Positions 9,278 to 17,301 of a stretch of 53,386 bases of DNA are shown here, piece after piece (positions within the stretch are counted from its first letter, which is position 1; every line of letters begins with the position of its first letter). The position numbers and the translations under genes are program-made. Location: positions 1-53,386 of the forward strand of contig JAAYRR010000066.1 of the NCBI GenBank assembly GCA_012518675.1, written 5' to 3'. This DNA is from Bacillota bacterium. GTDB taxonomy: Bacteria; Bacillota; Dethiobacteria; DTU022; UBA8154. The notes under the pieces are model-generated. The model did not search any database, was not told the DNA's origin, and saw only the letters and a list, made by a program, of their open reading frames with translations.

Positions 9278-10389
9278 ACTGGGAATAGGAAAACGCCGGC
9301 AATTAACCTTAACCCTTGATACAGGGCGCCTGCTGGGGATGGTTGCCGAATATTGTGCTGTGTTTGGGTACACCAGGGGCCTCGGCAACCGAAAAGAAAA
9401 TACTAAATTATCTTTCTGAAACAGCAAAAATCATTGGTGGAATTTAAAAGGATCTACAAATGAACCTATTCTGACTTAATAGAATACATTTTCAGTGTTA
9501 GAACCAGAGGCAAGGGGGAAGGTATAGGGTGGTGTAGTCTTGAATTAGATACAGCGGGATAGGATCAGCCGCATTAGTGCCCTAATGCTATGCTTTGTTT
9601 AAGAATTATTGGCAAAAATAATATCCACTTCCAGTAAGGCAGGCTAAATATACCCTGCACTGTGGATAATTAGAACTAACTGTGGATAGAACTAGTGGTG
9701 AAGCCCAGTGATAGGCGGTGCGGCCATTAAGAACAGCCAAACGTGGCCGGCCTTGGTCTAAGCGGGGATTAAAGGCCATCTTGCATATGTTGGGTTTGCT
9801 ATATGAAAATACTTTACAGGATTTTATTAAAGAACTAAATATAGATTTGGTCAAGAAAATTGATACCGAAGAGCTGGTTATGATGGGTGCCAGCAGTATA
9901 GCCAAAACGGTGGGCAGAAAGGCATTGGGTGTCCGTCAAGGAAGTTTTCCCGCGACAAAAAGGGTGCCCAGGGTTACGCCAAACTTTCAAAAGCATTTTA
10001 AACCCTGACCAGGTATGGTAAGCACTTTTTACATGGAATAGAGGCTGCTAGCCTGTTTGGGCTGAAGGCCTTGCAGTAAGCCTTCCTGGGCTTAGGAAAT
10101 ACGGCCTGGGGGGGAGGTCTGTGCCAAGGGTGATCAAAATCGCCGGTGACAATATATGCCTTTTGGTTCTGAAACTTTTAAAACATGGGGCGACATTTTT
10201 TAAGACTATTAACAGGGGATCAAAACAGGGAAAAATATTAAAATACCATAAAAAAATTAAACTCTAAACCAGGCATTAATGCTTTTACTGAAATAGAAGA
10301 TCTTGCTTAAACAGTGATCTTACAGTCATTTTTTGGAACAAAGATAAATTACCCGCTAGATATTGGCACAGTGGTATGTTGCCGGATTC
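9278..10389. other. gene-poor island edge between BREX and tRNA genes
   Basis: About 1.1 kb without a convincing gene separates brxL from the tRNA promoter. It holds short open frames only: one at 9234-9419 overlapping the brxL end, another reading through about 9357-9446 in a different frame, and the 96-codon frame at 9718-10008. A short imperfect direct repeat (CTGTGGATA followed by AGAACTA) lies at about 9661-9693. The mix of short coding-looking pieces fits decayed inserted DNA, but no transposase or terminal inverted repeat can be named. Confidence 0.4.
9718..10008 (+). CDS. hypothetical protein or gene fragment, 96 aa
   Basis: A GTG-started frame of 96 codons preceded directly by an in-frame stop at 9712. 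The product is basic at its N-terminus (KRGRPWSKRG), then contains a helical stretch and a lysine-rich end (NFQKHFKP). The GRP-W-S-K-R-G-L start loosely recalls the beginning of some transposases, but no family can be assigned and no good ribosome binding site precedes it. It lies in the gene-poor stretch between the BREX operon and the tRNAs, so a remnant of a mobile gene is one reading; a chance frame is another. Confidence 0.25.
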   Translation: MRPLRTAKRGRPWSKRGLKAILHMLGLLYENTLQDFIKELNIDLVKKIDTEELVMMGASSIAKTVGRKALGVRQGSFPATKRVPRVTPNFQKHFKP

Positions 10390-10418
10390 TTGACAAGGAA
10401 GGAACGTTATGCTAAAAT
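10390..10418 (+). promoter_or_regulatory. sigma-A promoter of the tRNA-His/Gln operon
   Basis: TTGACA at 10390-10395 and TAAAAT at 10413-10418 are separated by 17 bases, and the first tRNA begins 27 bases after the -10 box. Nothing else in the region could be served by it. Confidence 0.7.
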
Positions 10419-10444
10419 GAAATTCGTGAAGTGATGTTTACCAT

Positions 10445-10522
10445 GGTGGGTGTAGCTCAGCTGGTTAGAGCGCCAGGTTGTGGCCCTGGAGGCCGTGGGT
10501 TCGAGTCCCATCACTCACCCCA
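10445..10522 (+). tRNA. tRNA-His (GTG)
   Basis: A full cloverleaf can be drawn: acceptor GTGGGTG pairs with CACTCAC (one G-U), the anticodon stem CCAGG/CCTGG encloses TTGTGGC with anticodon GTG, and the T arm contains GTTCGAGTC. The extra 5' G typical of tRNA-His is at 10445 and CCA is encoded at 10520-10522. Confidence 0.97.
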
Positions 10523-10554
10523 TAAATTAAAATTTAAGAAGGTAAGTTTATTGC

Positions 10555-10630
10555 TGGGGTGTAGCCAAGCGGTAAGGCACGGGACTTTGGATCCCGCATT
10601 CCGTAGGTTCGAATCCTACCGCCCCAGCCA
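10555..10630 (+). tRNA. tRNA-Gln (TTG)
   Basis: The cloverleaf has acceptor TGGGGTG pairing with CGCCCCA, anticodon loop CTTTGGA with anticodon TTG, a T arm with GTTCGAATC, and an encoded CCA at 10628-10630. It lies 32 bases after tRNA-His and probably shares its transcript. Confidence 0.97.
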
Positions 10631-10660
10631 TTTTATTTTACATAAGCTAAATTTTATTCC

Positions 10661-10692
10661 GAAGCAGACTTTTGTGGTTGCTTCTTTTTTTT
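10661..10692 (+). terminator. terminator of the tRNA-His/Gln operon
   Basis: GAAGCA (10661-10666) pairs with TGCTTC (10679-10684) and is followed by a run of T from 10685. The next gene is convergent, ending at 10702. Confidence 0.65.
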
Positions 10693-10701
10693 ATGTTATT
10701 T

Positions 10702-11589
10702 TTATGTTTTTCTATTTACTGCTTTTTCCACTATGTTTTTGGCGAAAAGTGCGGCTCCAATGGCGCCGGCAAGCTGGGTGTCATAGCGGGGTTTTAAGGC
10801 TTTAACCCGCAGTTTGTTTTCCAGGCGGCTAACGATGCCGCTGTTTTTGGCAATACCCCCGGTAATAGCAAAGTCTTTTTCTACACCAACCCGCTCCAGT
10901 AGGGAAAGGATACGGTTTACTGTGGCTGAACAGTAGGCGGCCAAAACAAGTTCTACGGACCAGCCTGCACGTAATAGGCCTGTAGCTTCGGTTTTGGCAA
11001 AGACCACGCAGGTGCTGCTCACCGGTTCAGGCTCTTCGTCTATACCTAAAGACCTGGCACCTACATCGCCGATGGGCACACCTAACAGATCGGCAATAAC
11101 TTCCATACCCCGGCCGGTGCCGGCGGCACATTTATCATTCATCATAAAATTTGTTACCTTACCTTGACGGTTACAGCGGATGGCTTTGCAATCCTGGCCG
11201 CCCATGTCTAAGATGGTGCGCACGGTGGGGCCGTACATATAGTTGCAGCCACGGGCATGGCAGGCGATCTCTGTAAAATCCCGGTTGGCAAAAGGAATGT
11301 TGATTCTACCATAGCCGGTGCCCACTGTGTAGTGGATATTCTCCAGGGTTAGGCCGGTCCCTGCTGTTGCCCTGTTGAGGGCATTTAAAGCGCTGTCCGG
11401 GCTGTTTGATCCGGTCCGCATATTGGCGTAGGCATAAAGTTCCCCATCACACATAATGGCGGCCTGGGAACTAACAGAACCGACGTCTATTCCCGCCGTA
11501 ACAATTTCTGCTTTCTTCCAACTTAGTTCAGGATTATGCCAGCGGGACTCTTCCCATCTCCAGTATTCTTTTTGTTTGTTTTTAGGCAT
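10702..11589 (-). CDS. BadF/BcrA-type acyl-CoA dehydratase or benzoyl-CoA reductase activase (BzdQ-like)
   Basis: This is an ASKHA-fold ATPase of the BadF/BadG/BcrA/BcrD family. These proteins use ATP hydrolysis and a dimer-bridging 4Fe-4S cluster to push low-potential electrons into 2-hydroxyacyl-CoA dehydratases or benzoyl-CoA reductases. The nucleotide motif GIDVGSVSSQ lies at 33-42, and the two cluster cysteines are C154 (NDKCAAGTG) and C194 (STCVVFAKTE). The N-terminal extension with YWRW (9-12) recalls BzdQ of the bzd-type benzoyl-CoA reductase. At 295 residues the length is normal. GAGGGATC precedes the ATG on the minus strand. The second activase lies ten bases upstream, so the two form an operon, but no catalytic dehydratase/reductase subunits are in the window, so the true partner enzyme is unknown. 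Confidence 0.78.
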   Translation of the reverse strand: MPKNKQKEYWRWEESRWHNPELSWKKAEIVTAGIDVGSVSSQAAIMCDGELYAYANMRTGSNSPDSALNALNRATAGTGLTLENIHYTVGTGYGRINIPFANRDFTEIACHARGCNYMYGPTVRTILDMGGQDCKAIRCNRQGKVTNFMMNDKCAAGTGRGMEVIADLLGVPIGDVGARSLGIDEEPEPVSSTCVVFAKTEATGLLRAGWSVELVLAAYCSATVNRILSLLERVGVEKDFAITGGIAKNSGIVSRLENKLRVKALKPRYDTQLAGAIGAALFAKNIVEKAVNRKT

Positions 11590-11599
11590 TTAAGATCCC

Positions 11600-12394
11600 T
11601 CAGTTTATTTTTTTGTGTTTGTGTGTTGTTTTTTCCCCGGCCGTCAGGGCAGCACCCAGCGCACTGATAAAATCAGGCCTGTCAAGCAGGGTAAGTTTAA
11701 TTTTTAAATCTTTTTCCAGCTCGCTGATAATCCCGGGGTTTTTGGCTACTCCACCGATCATGACTATTTCTTTTTTTAGCCCGATACGGCGCACCAGGGA
11801 GGCTACACGGCTTGCCATTGCATGGTTAACAGCACGGGCAATATCTGCTTTGGATACCTGGGTATGGATTAAGGAAATAACCTCTGATTCTGCAAATACT
11901 GCGCAGTGTGAATTCATCACGATGGTCTGTTTGGCCTTAAGGGAAAGGGGCCCTATTTCTTCAAGTTTTATTTCCAGGGCACGGCACATGGTCTCTACAA
12001 AAGAACCCGTGCCGGTTGCACATTTTTCGTTGATGGCAAAGTTGATCACTGTCCCATTTTCATTTATTTTCAGGGCCCTGCTTCCTTCAGCACCGACATC
12101 TACAACTGTGCGGGCCTGTGGAAAAATCTTCATTACACCCCGGGCCGCAGCACCAATTTCGGTGATGGAACCGTTGGCAAAGTCAACCTCTTTTTTACCG
12201 TTTCCGGTAACTGTAACAGATTTAATAGCATTTTTATACAGGCCGGCAGCTGAAAGGGCTTGTTTAAGGGCCTTAGTTGCTGCCTGTTTTACTTCAAAAC
12301 CGCTGGGGACACGCCCGGTAGACAACAGGTTGTTATTTTTGACGACGACGGCTTTGGTAAAGCTGTGGCCAACATCAATGCCTGCAGTAATCAT
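11600..12394 (-). CDS. BadF/BcrA-type CoA-enzyme activase, second subunit
   Basis: This 264-residue member of the same ATPase family begins with the phosphate-binding motif AGIDVGHS (4-10) and carries the cluster cysteines C125 (NEKCATGTG) and C164 (NSHCAVFAES). GGVAKN near 215 is the adenosine-binding motif. It is the first gene of a two-gene minus-strand operon with the BzdQ-like protein. Such pairs occur in bzd/bcr-type ATP-dependent aromatic reductases, where two different activase subunits make a heterodimer, and also in 2-hydroxyacyl-CoA dehydratase systems. A G-run upstream of the ATG serves as ribosome binding site. Which CoA substrate is reduced or dehydrated cannot be told here. Confidence 0.75.
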   Translation of the reverse strand: MITAGIDVGHSFTKAVVVKNNNLLSTGRVPSGFEVKQAATKALKQALSAAGLYKNAIKSVTVTGNGKKEVDFANGSITEIGAAARGVMKIFPQARTVVDVGAEGSRALKINENGTVINFAINEKCATGTGSFVETMCRALEIKLEEIGPLSLKAKQTIVMNSHCAVFAESEVISLIHTQVSKADIARAVNHAMASRVASLVRRIGLKKEIVMIGGVAKNPGIISELEKDLKIKLTLLDRPDFISALGAALTAGEKTTHKHKKIN

Positions 12395-12553
12395 CTTGGC
12401 AATACCCCCCGAGGTATTATTTTTTTTTCCGACAGGTAACTTGGCAGGTAACCAGACCGGATAGTTATTTTTATGAGGCCAGAATAGAATTTATGATCCA
12501 GATCTGCCCAAAGCTGCGCAAATGCCGGCGGGGTGCTACATAATTAACAAATA

Positions 12554-12581
12554 ATGGAATATCGTATCTACATTATTCCAT
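12554..12581 (-). promoter_or_regulatory. inverted repeat upstream of the activase operon
   Basis: ATGGAATA (12554-12561) and TATTCCAT (12574-12581) form an interrupted palindrome about 160 bases upstream of the activase start, in an otherwise empty stretch (12395-12695). It could be an operator; no regulator gene is adjacent and no clear -35/-10 pair was identified, so this is a weak call. Confidence 0.25.
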
Positions 12582-12695
12582 AGGGTGAGGTAATAGTCAA
12601 TAACTTTCAGTAATGTTTGTATTTTCACATTACAGGGGCCTACTGATCTTTGGGCGGTGAAAAATAGATTATCATGGTGCAGGGGTAAAAATAAA

Positions 12696-12722
12696 AACAA
12701 CAGGCATTAAAATCCTGTTGTT
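12696..12722 (-). terminator. terminator of tRNA-Leu
   Basis: AACAACAGG (12696-12704) pairs with CCTGTTGTT (12714-12722). Read on the minus strand the hairpin is followed by T-rich sequence (complement of the A run at 12689-12697), as expected downstream of the minus-strand tRNA. Confidence 0.65.
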
Positions 12723-12759
12723 TTTTGTCTTTAAATGTTTTTCTGATGTGGTATGTTAC

Positions 12760-12844
12760 TGGTGCGGGCGAAGGGATTTGAACCCTTACAGGTTGCCCCA
12801 CAGGATCCTAAGTCCTGCGCGTCTGCCAGTTCCGCCACGCCCGC
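12760..12844 (-). tRNA. tRNA-Leu (TAG)
   Basis: On the minus strand the acceptor GCGGGCG pairs with CGCCCGC. The anticodon arm reads CAGGACTTAGGATCCTG with anticodon TAG, there is a long variable arm, the T arm contains GGTTCAAATCC, and an encoded ACCA ends at 12760. The class II shape and 85-base length fit leucine. Confidence 0.96.
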
Positions 12845-12974
12845 CCGCAGATAATAATATAGCATATTCAGGCCAGATTTTCAACAAACTAAATTTATGG
12901 ATAGTTTTTACATCTGTCCCTGGTCAGGCTGCTGTTTTTATGGTAGAAATAGGGTGTAAGGAGGCGGGTTTTCC

Positions 12975-13670
12975 ATGATCTATGCAATCAGCGACTTGCA
13001 CCTCTCCTTGGGCGGGGATAAGCCCATGGATATATTTGGCAGCATTTGGAAAGATCATCATTTAAAACTGCAGGAAAACTGGTCAAAATCGGTAAAGGAT
13101 GATGATGTTGTTATTATTGGCGGTGATATATCCTGGGCCATGAGGCTGGAGGAAACCCGGGCGGATTTTAATTTTATCCATCAGCTTCCCGGTAAAAAGA
13201 TATTATTTCGGGGTAATCATGATTACTGGTGGCAGAGCTATAGTAAGATTAAAAAAGTGCTGCCGCCCAGTATGCAGGCTGTGCAAAATAATTATATTTC
13301 CTACCAGGACCGTATTGCCCTCTGCGGCACCCGGGGTTGGACAGTGCCTGGTGGTGAAAACTACACGGAACAGGATGAAAAAATTTATCAACGGGAACTG
13401 ATCCGCTTACGGCTTTCCCTTACTGCAGCGCAAAAAGATGGTTTTAATGAATTTATTGTTACATTGCACTACCCGCCCCTTACTTCCCGTGGGGAAAATA
13501 CGGGTTTTACAGCGATTATGCAGGAATTTGGGGTCCGGATATGCCTTTACGGCCACCTTCATGGGGTGGACCAGCAAAGGGTTTTTCAAGGGGAAAAGAA
13601 GGGAATCAATTACTATTTTACAGCAGCCGATTTTTTAAATTTTAACCCCTTGTTAATTCTTGCAGACTGA
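12975..13670 (+). CDS. predicted metallophosphoesterase (COG1768-like)
   Basis: A 231-residue calcineurin-like phosphohydrolase with the full set of metal-binding motifs: D7 and H9 (SDLHL), GGD51 (IGGDISW), GNHDYWW at 80-86, H165 (LHYPP) and GHLHG at 193-197. The WW after GNHD and the short length resemble a family of predicted phosphohydrolases with unknown substrate. The ATG at 12975 follows AAGGAGGCGGG. It is transcribed away from tRNA-Leu and is followed 95 bases later by the PpiC lipoprotein gene. No signal peptide is seen, so it acts in the cytoplasm. Confidence 0.8.
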   Translation: MIYAISDLHLSLGGDKPMDIFGSIWKDHHLKLQENWSKSVKDDDVVIIGGDISWAMRLEETRADFNFIHQLPGKKILFRGNHDYWWQSYSKIKKVLPPSMQAVQNNYISYQDRIALCGTRGWTVPGGENYTEQDEKIYQRELIRLRLSLTAAQKDGFNEFIVTLHYPPLTSRGENTGFTAIMQEFGVRICLYGHLHGVDQQRVFQGEKKGINYYFTAADFLNFNPLLILAD

Positions 13671-13765
13671 ATCCGGTTGCGGTTACAGAATTTCCAGTGT
13701 CCATTTAGTCGTTTCAATGTTATAATTCTTTTAAGGTAATAAATAATAGAAGGGAGTATTTATTT

Positions 13766-14776
13766 GTGAATGTTAAAAGGGTGAAGCAGTTCACCGTTTA
13801 TTTTTTTATGTTTATTTTTTTGTGCAGTATTTTAGGGGCCGGTTGTAGCAGCGTTGCGGCAAAAGAAGTGGCCGCTAGAGTTAACGAAGAGGATATAAAC
13901 AAGAATGAAGTGGATAACTTTCTAAAAGTTGTTTATTTGTTTGCCGGGCCCGATGCTGCGGCTACCTACGAACAAGGGGGGTATGCTGCAGCGCTTGAAG
14001 AAGAGATCCTTTGGTTTTTAGTTGAAAGTAAAGTTGTGCAGCAAGAAATTGAAAAATTGGGTCTTAAAAAGGACATAGATGATAAAAAAGTTACGGAAAA
14101 CTTTCAGCAAACCAAAGAAGGGCTAATCGAAGAAATTTATGGTACCGCTGAAGATTTTAATGCCCGGTTGAAGGAGCTGGAAATTGATGAAAAAATACTC
14201 AAAGATTTCCACTATAACACCTATTATACAGAACTTCTTTATAACCATGTTACAAAGGATATGGGCGAAAAGGAAGCACATGAATTTGTTGAGGAAAATC
14301 CTATGATTTTGAAAAAACCAGCCCGGGTGTATGCTTATCATATCCTTTTGGACAATGAAGAAAAGGCCCAGGAACTTTGCACACTTTTAGAAAAAGGTGC
14401 AGACTTTGAAGAAATTGGGAAAGAACATTCTATAGACAGTCATGTAGAGCTGGGTTCTATTGGGGCCTACGATTTTTATGATCCCATTTTTTTAAAGGCC
14501 GCTTTCAGCCTGGAACCTGGTGAGATCAGCAAACCGGTAGAAACATCTTTTGGTTTTCATATTATTAAAATTACGGAAAAAGAGGAAGAAAAAGAGTTAT
14601 CCTTTGAGGAAGTGAAGGAAGATGCACTGGAGAGAAAAAAACAGGAATTTTTTAATGAATACCTGCAAAATCTAATCCAAGAGGCCGAAATTGATATTTT
14701 ACAGGATGCCCCTCTGGAAACCCCTGAAGATCCTGAGGAAACGCCTGAGGAACCTCCTACAGTAGAAAATGAATAA
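13766..14776 (+). CDS. PrsA/SurA-like peptidyl-prolyl isomerase lipoprotein
   Basis: The 336-residue product has a lipoprotein signal (basic MNVKRVK start, hydrophobic core, lipobox LGAGC with C27), so it is anchored on the outer face of the membrane. An N-terminal SurA-like helical region (about 35-175) precedes a parvulin PpiC domain (about 180-280) containing YAYHILL and FGFHIIK. A Pro/Glu-rich tail follows. Such proteins help fold exported proteins. The start is GTG at 13766, nine bases after AAGGGAG. It sits just upstream of spoVT, where a foldase of the SurA/PrsA kind is common in clostridia. The precise clients are unknown. Confidence 0.85.
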   Translation: MNVKRVKQFTVYFFMFIFLCSILGAGCSSVAAKEVAARVNEEDINKNEVDNFLKVVYLFAGPDAAATYEQGGYAAALEEEILWFLVESKVVQQEIEKLGLKKDIDDKKVTENFQQTKEGLIEEIYGTAEDFNARLKELEIDEKILKDFHYNTYYTELLYNHVTKDMGEKEAHEFVEENPMILKKPARVYAYHILLDNEEKAQELCTLLEKGADFEEIGKEHSIDSHVELGSIGAYDFYDPIFLKAAFSLEPGEISKPVETSFGFHIIKITEKEEEKELSFEEVKEDALERKKQEFFNEYLQNLIQEAEIDILQDAPLETPEDPEETPEEPPTVENE

Positions 14777-14845
14777 AACCCCTCTCTTTAATAAATAATA
14801 GAAAAGAACTCTTAAAGGTGCTAAGAGTAAGTAAGGAGGGGAAAG

Positions 14846-15400
14846 ATGAAAGCAACAGGTATCGTTCGCAGAATTGATGATCTAGGTCGCGTTGTTATTC
14901 CCAAGGAAATCAGACGAACCTTAAGGATACGTGAAGGGGACCCTCTGGAAATTTTTGTGGATCGTGACGGAGAAGTAATCTTGAAAAAATATTCCCCAAT
15001 TAAAGAGTTGGGTGATTTTGCCCAGGAATATGCCGATTCTTTACATGAAGCGATGGGCCATATTGCCTGTATTGCTGACCGGGATACAATTATTGCCGTG
15101 GCAGGCGCTCCCAAAAAGGAATTCATCGACCGTGCTCTCAGCGATGCTGTTGAACAGGTGATGGAAAGCCGCAAGAGTATCCTGATCAACGATACTGCAC
15201 AACATGAATTTTACCAGGAAAGTGACGAAGAAAACCTTTCCAGGTTTCAGGCAGAGGCGATTGCGCCGATTATTTCTGAAGGCGATCCGATCGGTGCAGT
15301 GCTCATGGGTACCCGCAGCCCTGAGATAAAAATGTCAGATTTGGAACTTAAGTTGGTGGAAACTGCAGCAGGTTTTTTAGCCAAACAAATGGAAGAATAA
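14846..15400 (+). CDS. spoVT: stage V sporulation regulator SpoVT
   Basis: SpoVT is an AbrB-family transcription factor that adjusts forespore sigma-G gene expression. The 184-residue product has the N-terminal swapped-hairpin DNA-binding domain (residues 1-50, with GRVVIPKEIR) and a C-terminal GAF domain (about 55-182), the arrangement and length of Bacillus SpoVT. The ATG at 14846 follows AAGGAGGGG. The gene order spoVT, spoVB-like, mazG is conserved with Bacillus and supports the call. An independent terminator at 15443-15473 closes it off. Confidence 0.95.
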   Translation: MKATGIVRRIDDLGRVVIPKEIRRTLRIREGDPLEIFVDRDGEVILKKYSPIKELGDFAQEYADSLHEAMGHIACIADRDTIIAVAGAPKKEFIDRALSDAVEQVMESRKSILINDTAQHEFYQESDEENLSRFQAEAIAPIISEGDPIGAVLMGTRSPEIKMSDLELKLVETAAGFLAKQMEE

Positions 15401-15442
15401 CGCCGCCCCTGGCCTTTATAAAATTGTATGTTTTTTTTCACA

Positions 15443-15473
15443 AAGTAGTAACATCCTGTTACTACTTTTTTTA
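15443..15473 (+). terminator. terminator of spoVT
   Basis: AAGTAGTAAC (15443-15452) pairs perfectly with GTTACTACTT (15458-15467) across a five-base loop, followed by a T run. Confidence 0.85.
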
Positions 15474-15538
15474 TGGGATCAATATGTTATAGCAATGTGT
15501 TATAATGAAGGAGATTTTTCCAGGAAAGGGGCCAGGGT

Positions 15539-17170
15539 ATGTCTAAAAGCCAGTCCTTTGTAAAAGGTGCCTTGATTCTTACTGCGGCCGGCTTTCTTGT
15601 CCGTTTTATAGGGGCTGTGCTGCGCATCTATTTGGCGGCGGTGATGGGCAAGGAAGGTATCGGCCTTTACCAGATGGCTTACCCCATTTATACAACGCTT
15701 TTGGCAATTTCTTCAGCAGGCATACCGATTGCCATTTCCAAACTGGTGGCAGAAAATTTGGCACACAGGGACTACCGTGGCGGTTACCGGGTTTTCAAGG
15801 TTTCCCTGCTGATTTTAACTTTCCTGGGTGGCATTTTTTCTCTACTTTTATATTTTGGTGCTGATTATTTTGCCCACAATATTGCCAATGATCCCCGTGC
15901 CTATCTCCCGTTGGTGAGCATTTCACCCGCCATTTTACTTGTTACAGTTCTTTCAGCCCTACGGGGTTATTTTCAGGGACAGCAACAGATGGTGCCCACC
16001 GCGATCTCGCAAATTGTTGAACAGTTAGGCAGGGTGGGGGTTGTAATATTTTTAGTTTACCTGTTGTTGCCTACCGGTTTGGAACATGCGGCAGCGGGGG
16101 CCGCTTTTGGGGCTGTAGCCGGGGCTTTTTGCGGGTTGTTGGTTTTGCTTTATTTTTTCTACCGGGAAAAGGGCGGCTACGCCCGAAAAATGCGTAGGCA
16201 GGCTGTGCAGCGTTCGTTTCACCTGCGGGAGGTACTTTACCGTATTTTTGCACTGGCGGTACCGATTACCTTGGGGAGCTTGGTTACCCCCCTGATTAAC
16301 ATGATCGATCTCAGTGTCGTCAACCTGCGTTTGCCTGCGGCTGGGTTTACTATGCGGGAGGCTACGGCCCTTTATGGGCAGTTGACCGGTATGGCCAGTT
16401 CTGTTGTTCAGTTCCCCTTAATTTTAACTATTTCCCTGGCAATGAGTTTGGTGCCTGCCATTTCGGAGGCCCAGGCCCTAAAAAATATTTCCCGTGTGCG
16501 GGGGAGAATTGACTTAGCGATGCGTGTGACGCTGTATTTCAGTATTCCCGCCTCTTTTGGCCTTTTTGTTTTGGCAAAACCGACAACTGTTGTTCTTTTT
16601 GGGGATGCGGGTGCAGCCTACCCCTTGGCGATGATGGCTTTCGGGTTGGTTTTTCTGTCCTTATATACCTCTACCACCGGTATTTTACAGGGGCTGGGGT
16701 ATGTGATTGAACCGGTTAAGTATATGCTGCTTGGTGCAGCTCTAAAGTTTGTTTTAAGCTGGTTTATGACGGCCGATCCCCGGTTGCATATTGGGGGTGC
16801 GGCGCTATCGACGGTCATCAGTTTTTTGCTTGCTTCTTTTTTAAATATCAATAAAGTCAGCGCTGTTACAGGGTGGCGCCTAAATTTTAGGGAACTAATT
16901 TTTAAACCTTTGGCGGCGTCAACAGTGATGTCCTTAGGGGTATATTACAGTTACAACCTTGTTTCTGGTTTTTTGCCGGCAACACTGTCCCTAAGAACAG
17001 TGCAGGCGCTGGCCCTAACAGCTGCTATTGCGCTGGGGTTGCTAGTTTTTGTAGTAGCCTTATTTTTGCTGGGGGGCATCTATGCCCGGGATTTACAGGC
17101 GATCCCCCGCTTGGGGGGACCTTTATTAAAAGTTGCCCGCCGCCTGAATTTAATTAAAAGGGAATATTAA
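15539..17170 (+). CDS. SpoVB/YabM-like polysaccharide flippase
   Basis: This is a 543-residue membrane protein of the MOP exporter superfamily (SpoVB/MurJ/polysaccharide transporter), with about 14 predicted hydrophobic helices. These proteins flip lipid-linked cell-wall or polysaccharide precursors across the membrane. The N-terminus (KGALILTAAGFLVRFIG) is typical. The ATG at 15539 follows AGGAAAGGGG. The position directly after spoVT and before mazG matches yabM of Bacillus, so a role in spore or cortex envelope synthesis is likely but not certain; a general Lipid II flippase role is the alternative. Confidence 0.85.
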   Translation: MSKSQSFVKGALILTAAGFLVRFIGAVLRIYLAAVMGKEGIGLYQMAYPIYTTLLAISSAGIPIAISKLVAENLAHRDYRGGYRVFKVSLLILTFLGGIFSLLLYFGADYFAHNIANDPRAYLPLVSISPAILLVTVLSALRGYFQGQQQMVPTAISQIVEQLGRVGVVIFLVYLLLPTGLEHAAAGAAFGAVAGAFCGLLVLLYFFYREKGGYARKMRRQAVQRSFHLREVLYRIFALAVPITLGSLVTPLINMIDLSVVNLRLPAAGFTMREATALYGQLTGMASSVVQFPLILTISLAMSLVPAISEAQALKNISRVRGRIDLAMRVTLYFSIPASFGLFVLAKPTTVVLFGDAGAAYPLAMMAFGLVFLSLYTSTTGILQGLGYVIEPVKYMLLGAALKFVLSWFMTADPRLHIGGAALSTVISFLLASFLNINKVSAVTGWRLNFRELIFKPLAASTVMSLGVYYSYNLVSGFLPATLSLRTVQALALTAAIALGLLVFVVALFLLGGIYARDLQAIPRLGGPLLKVARRLNLIKREY

Positions 17171-17301
17171 TTAACAGTAATTTGCAGCTGTTTTGGTTGC
17201 AGGCTGCAATAGGCGGTAAGGCTTCTAAATGATATGCAAATTAACGTTTCTTGATACTGTTTTCAGGTAAAGTTAACGCTATAAGATGGAGGGTTTAGTT
17301 G

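Noticed and set aside
9234-9419. 61-codon frame overlapping the brxL end, considered as the missing Lon domain by frameshift
   Set aside because: Its sequence has no Lon-protease features and the short BrxL family normally ends here.
10431-10805. 124-codon plus-strand frame
   Set aside because: It runs straight through tRNA-His and tRNA-Gln and into the end of the activase gene; it is a chance frame.
11613-12464. 283-codon plus-strand frame opposite the activase
   Set aside because: It is antisense to a well-supported activase with intact motifs, and its composition is low-complexity Ser/Ala/Ile, as expected of a shadow frame.
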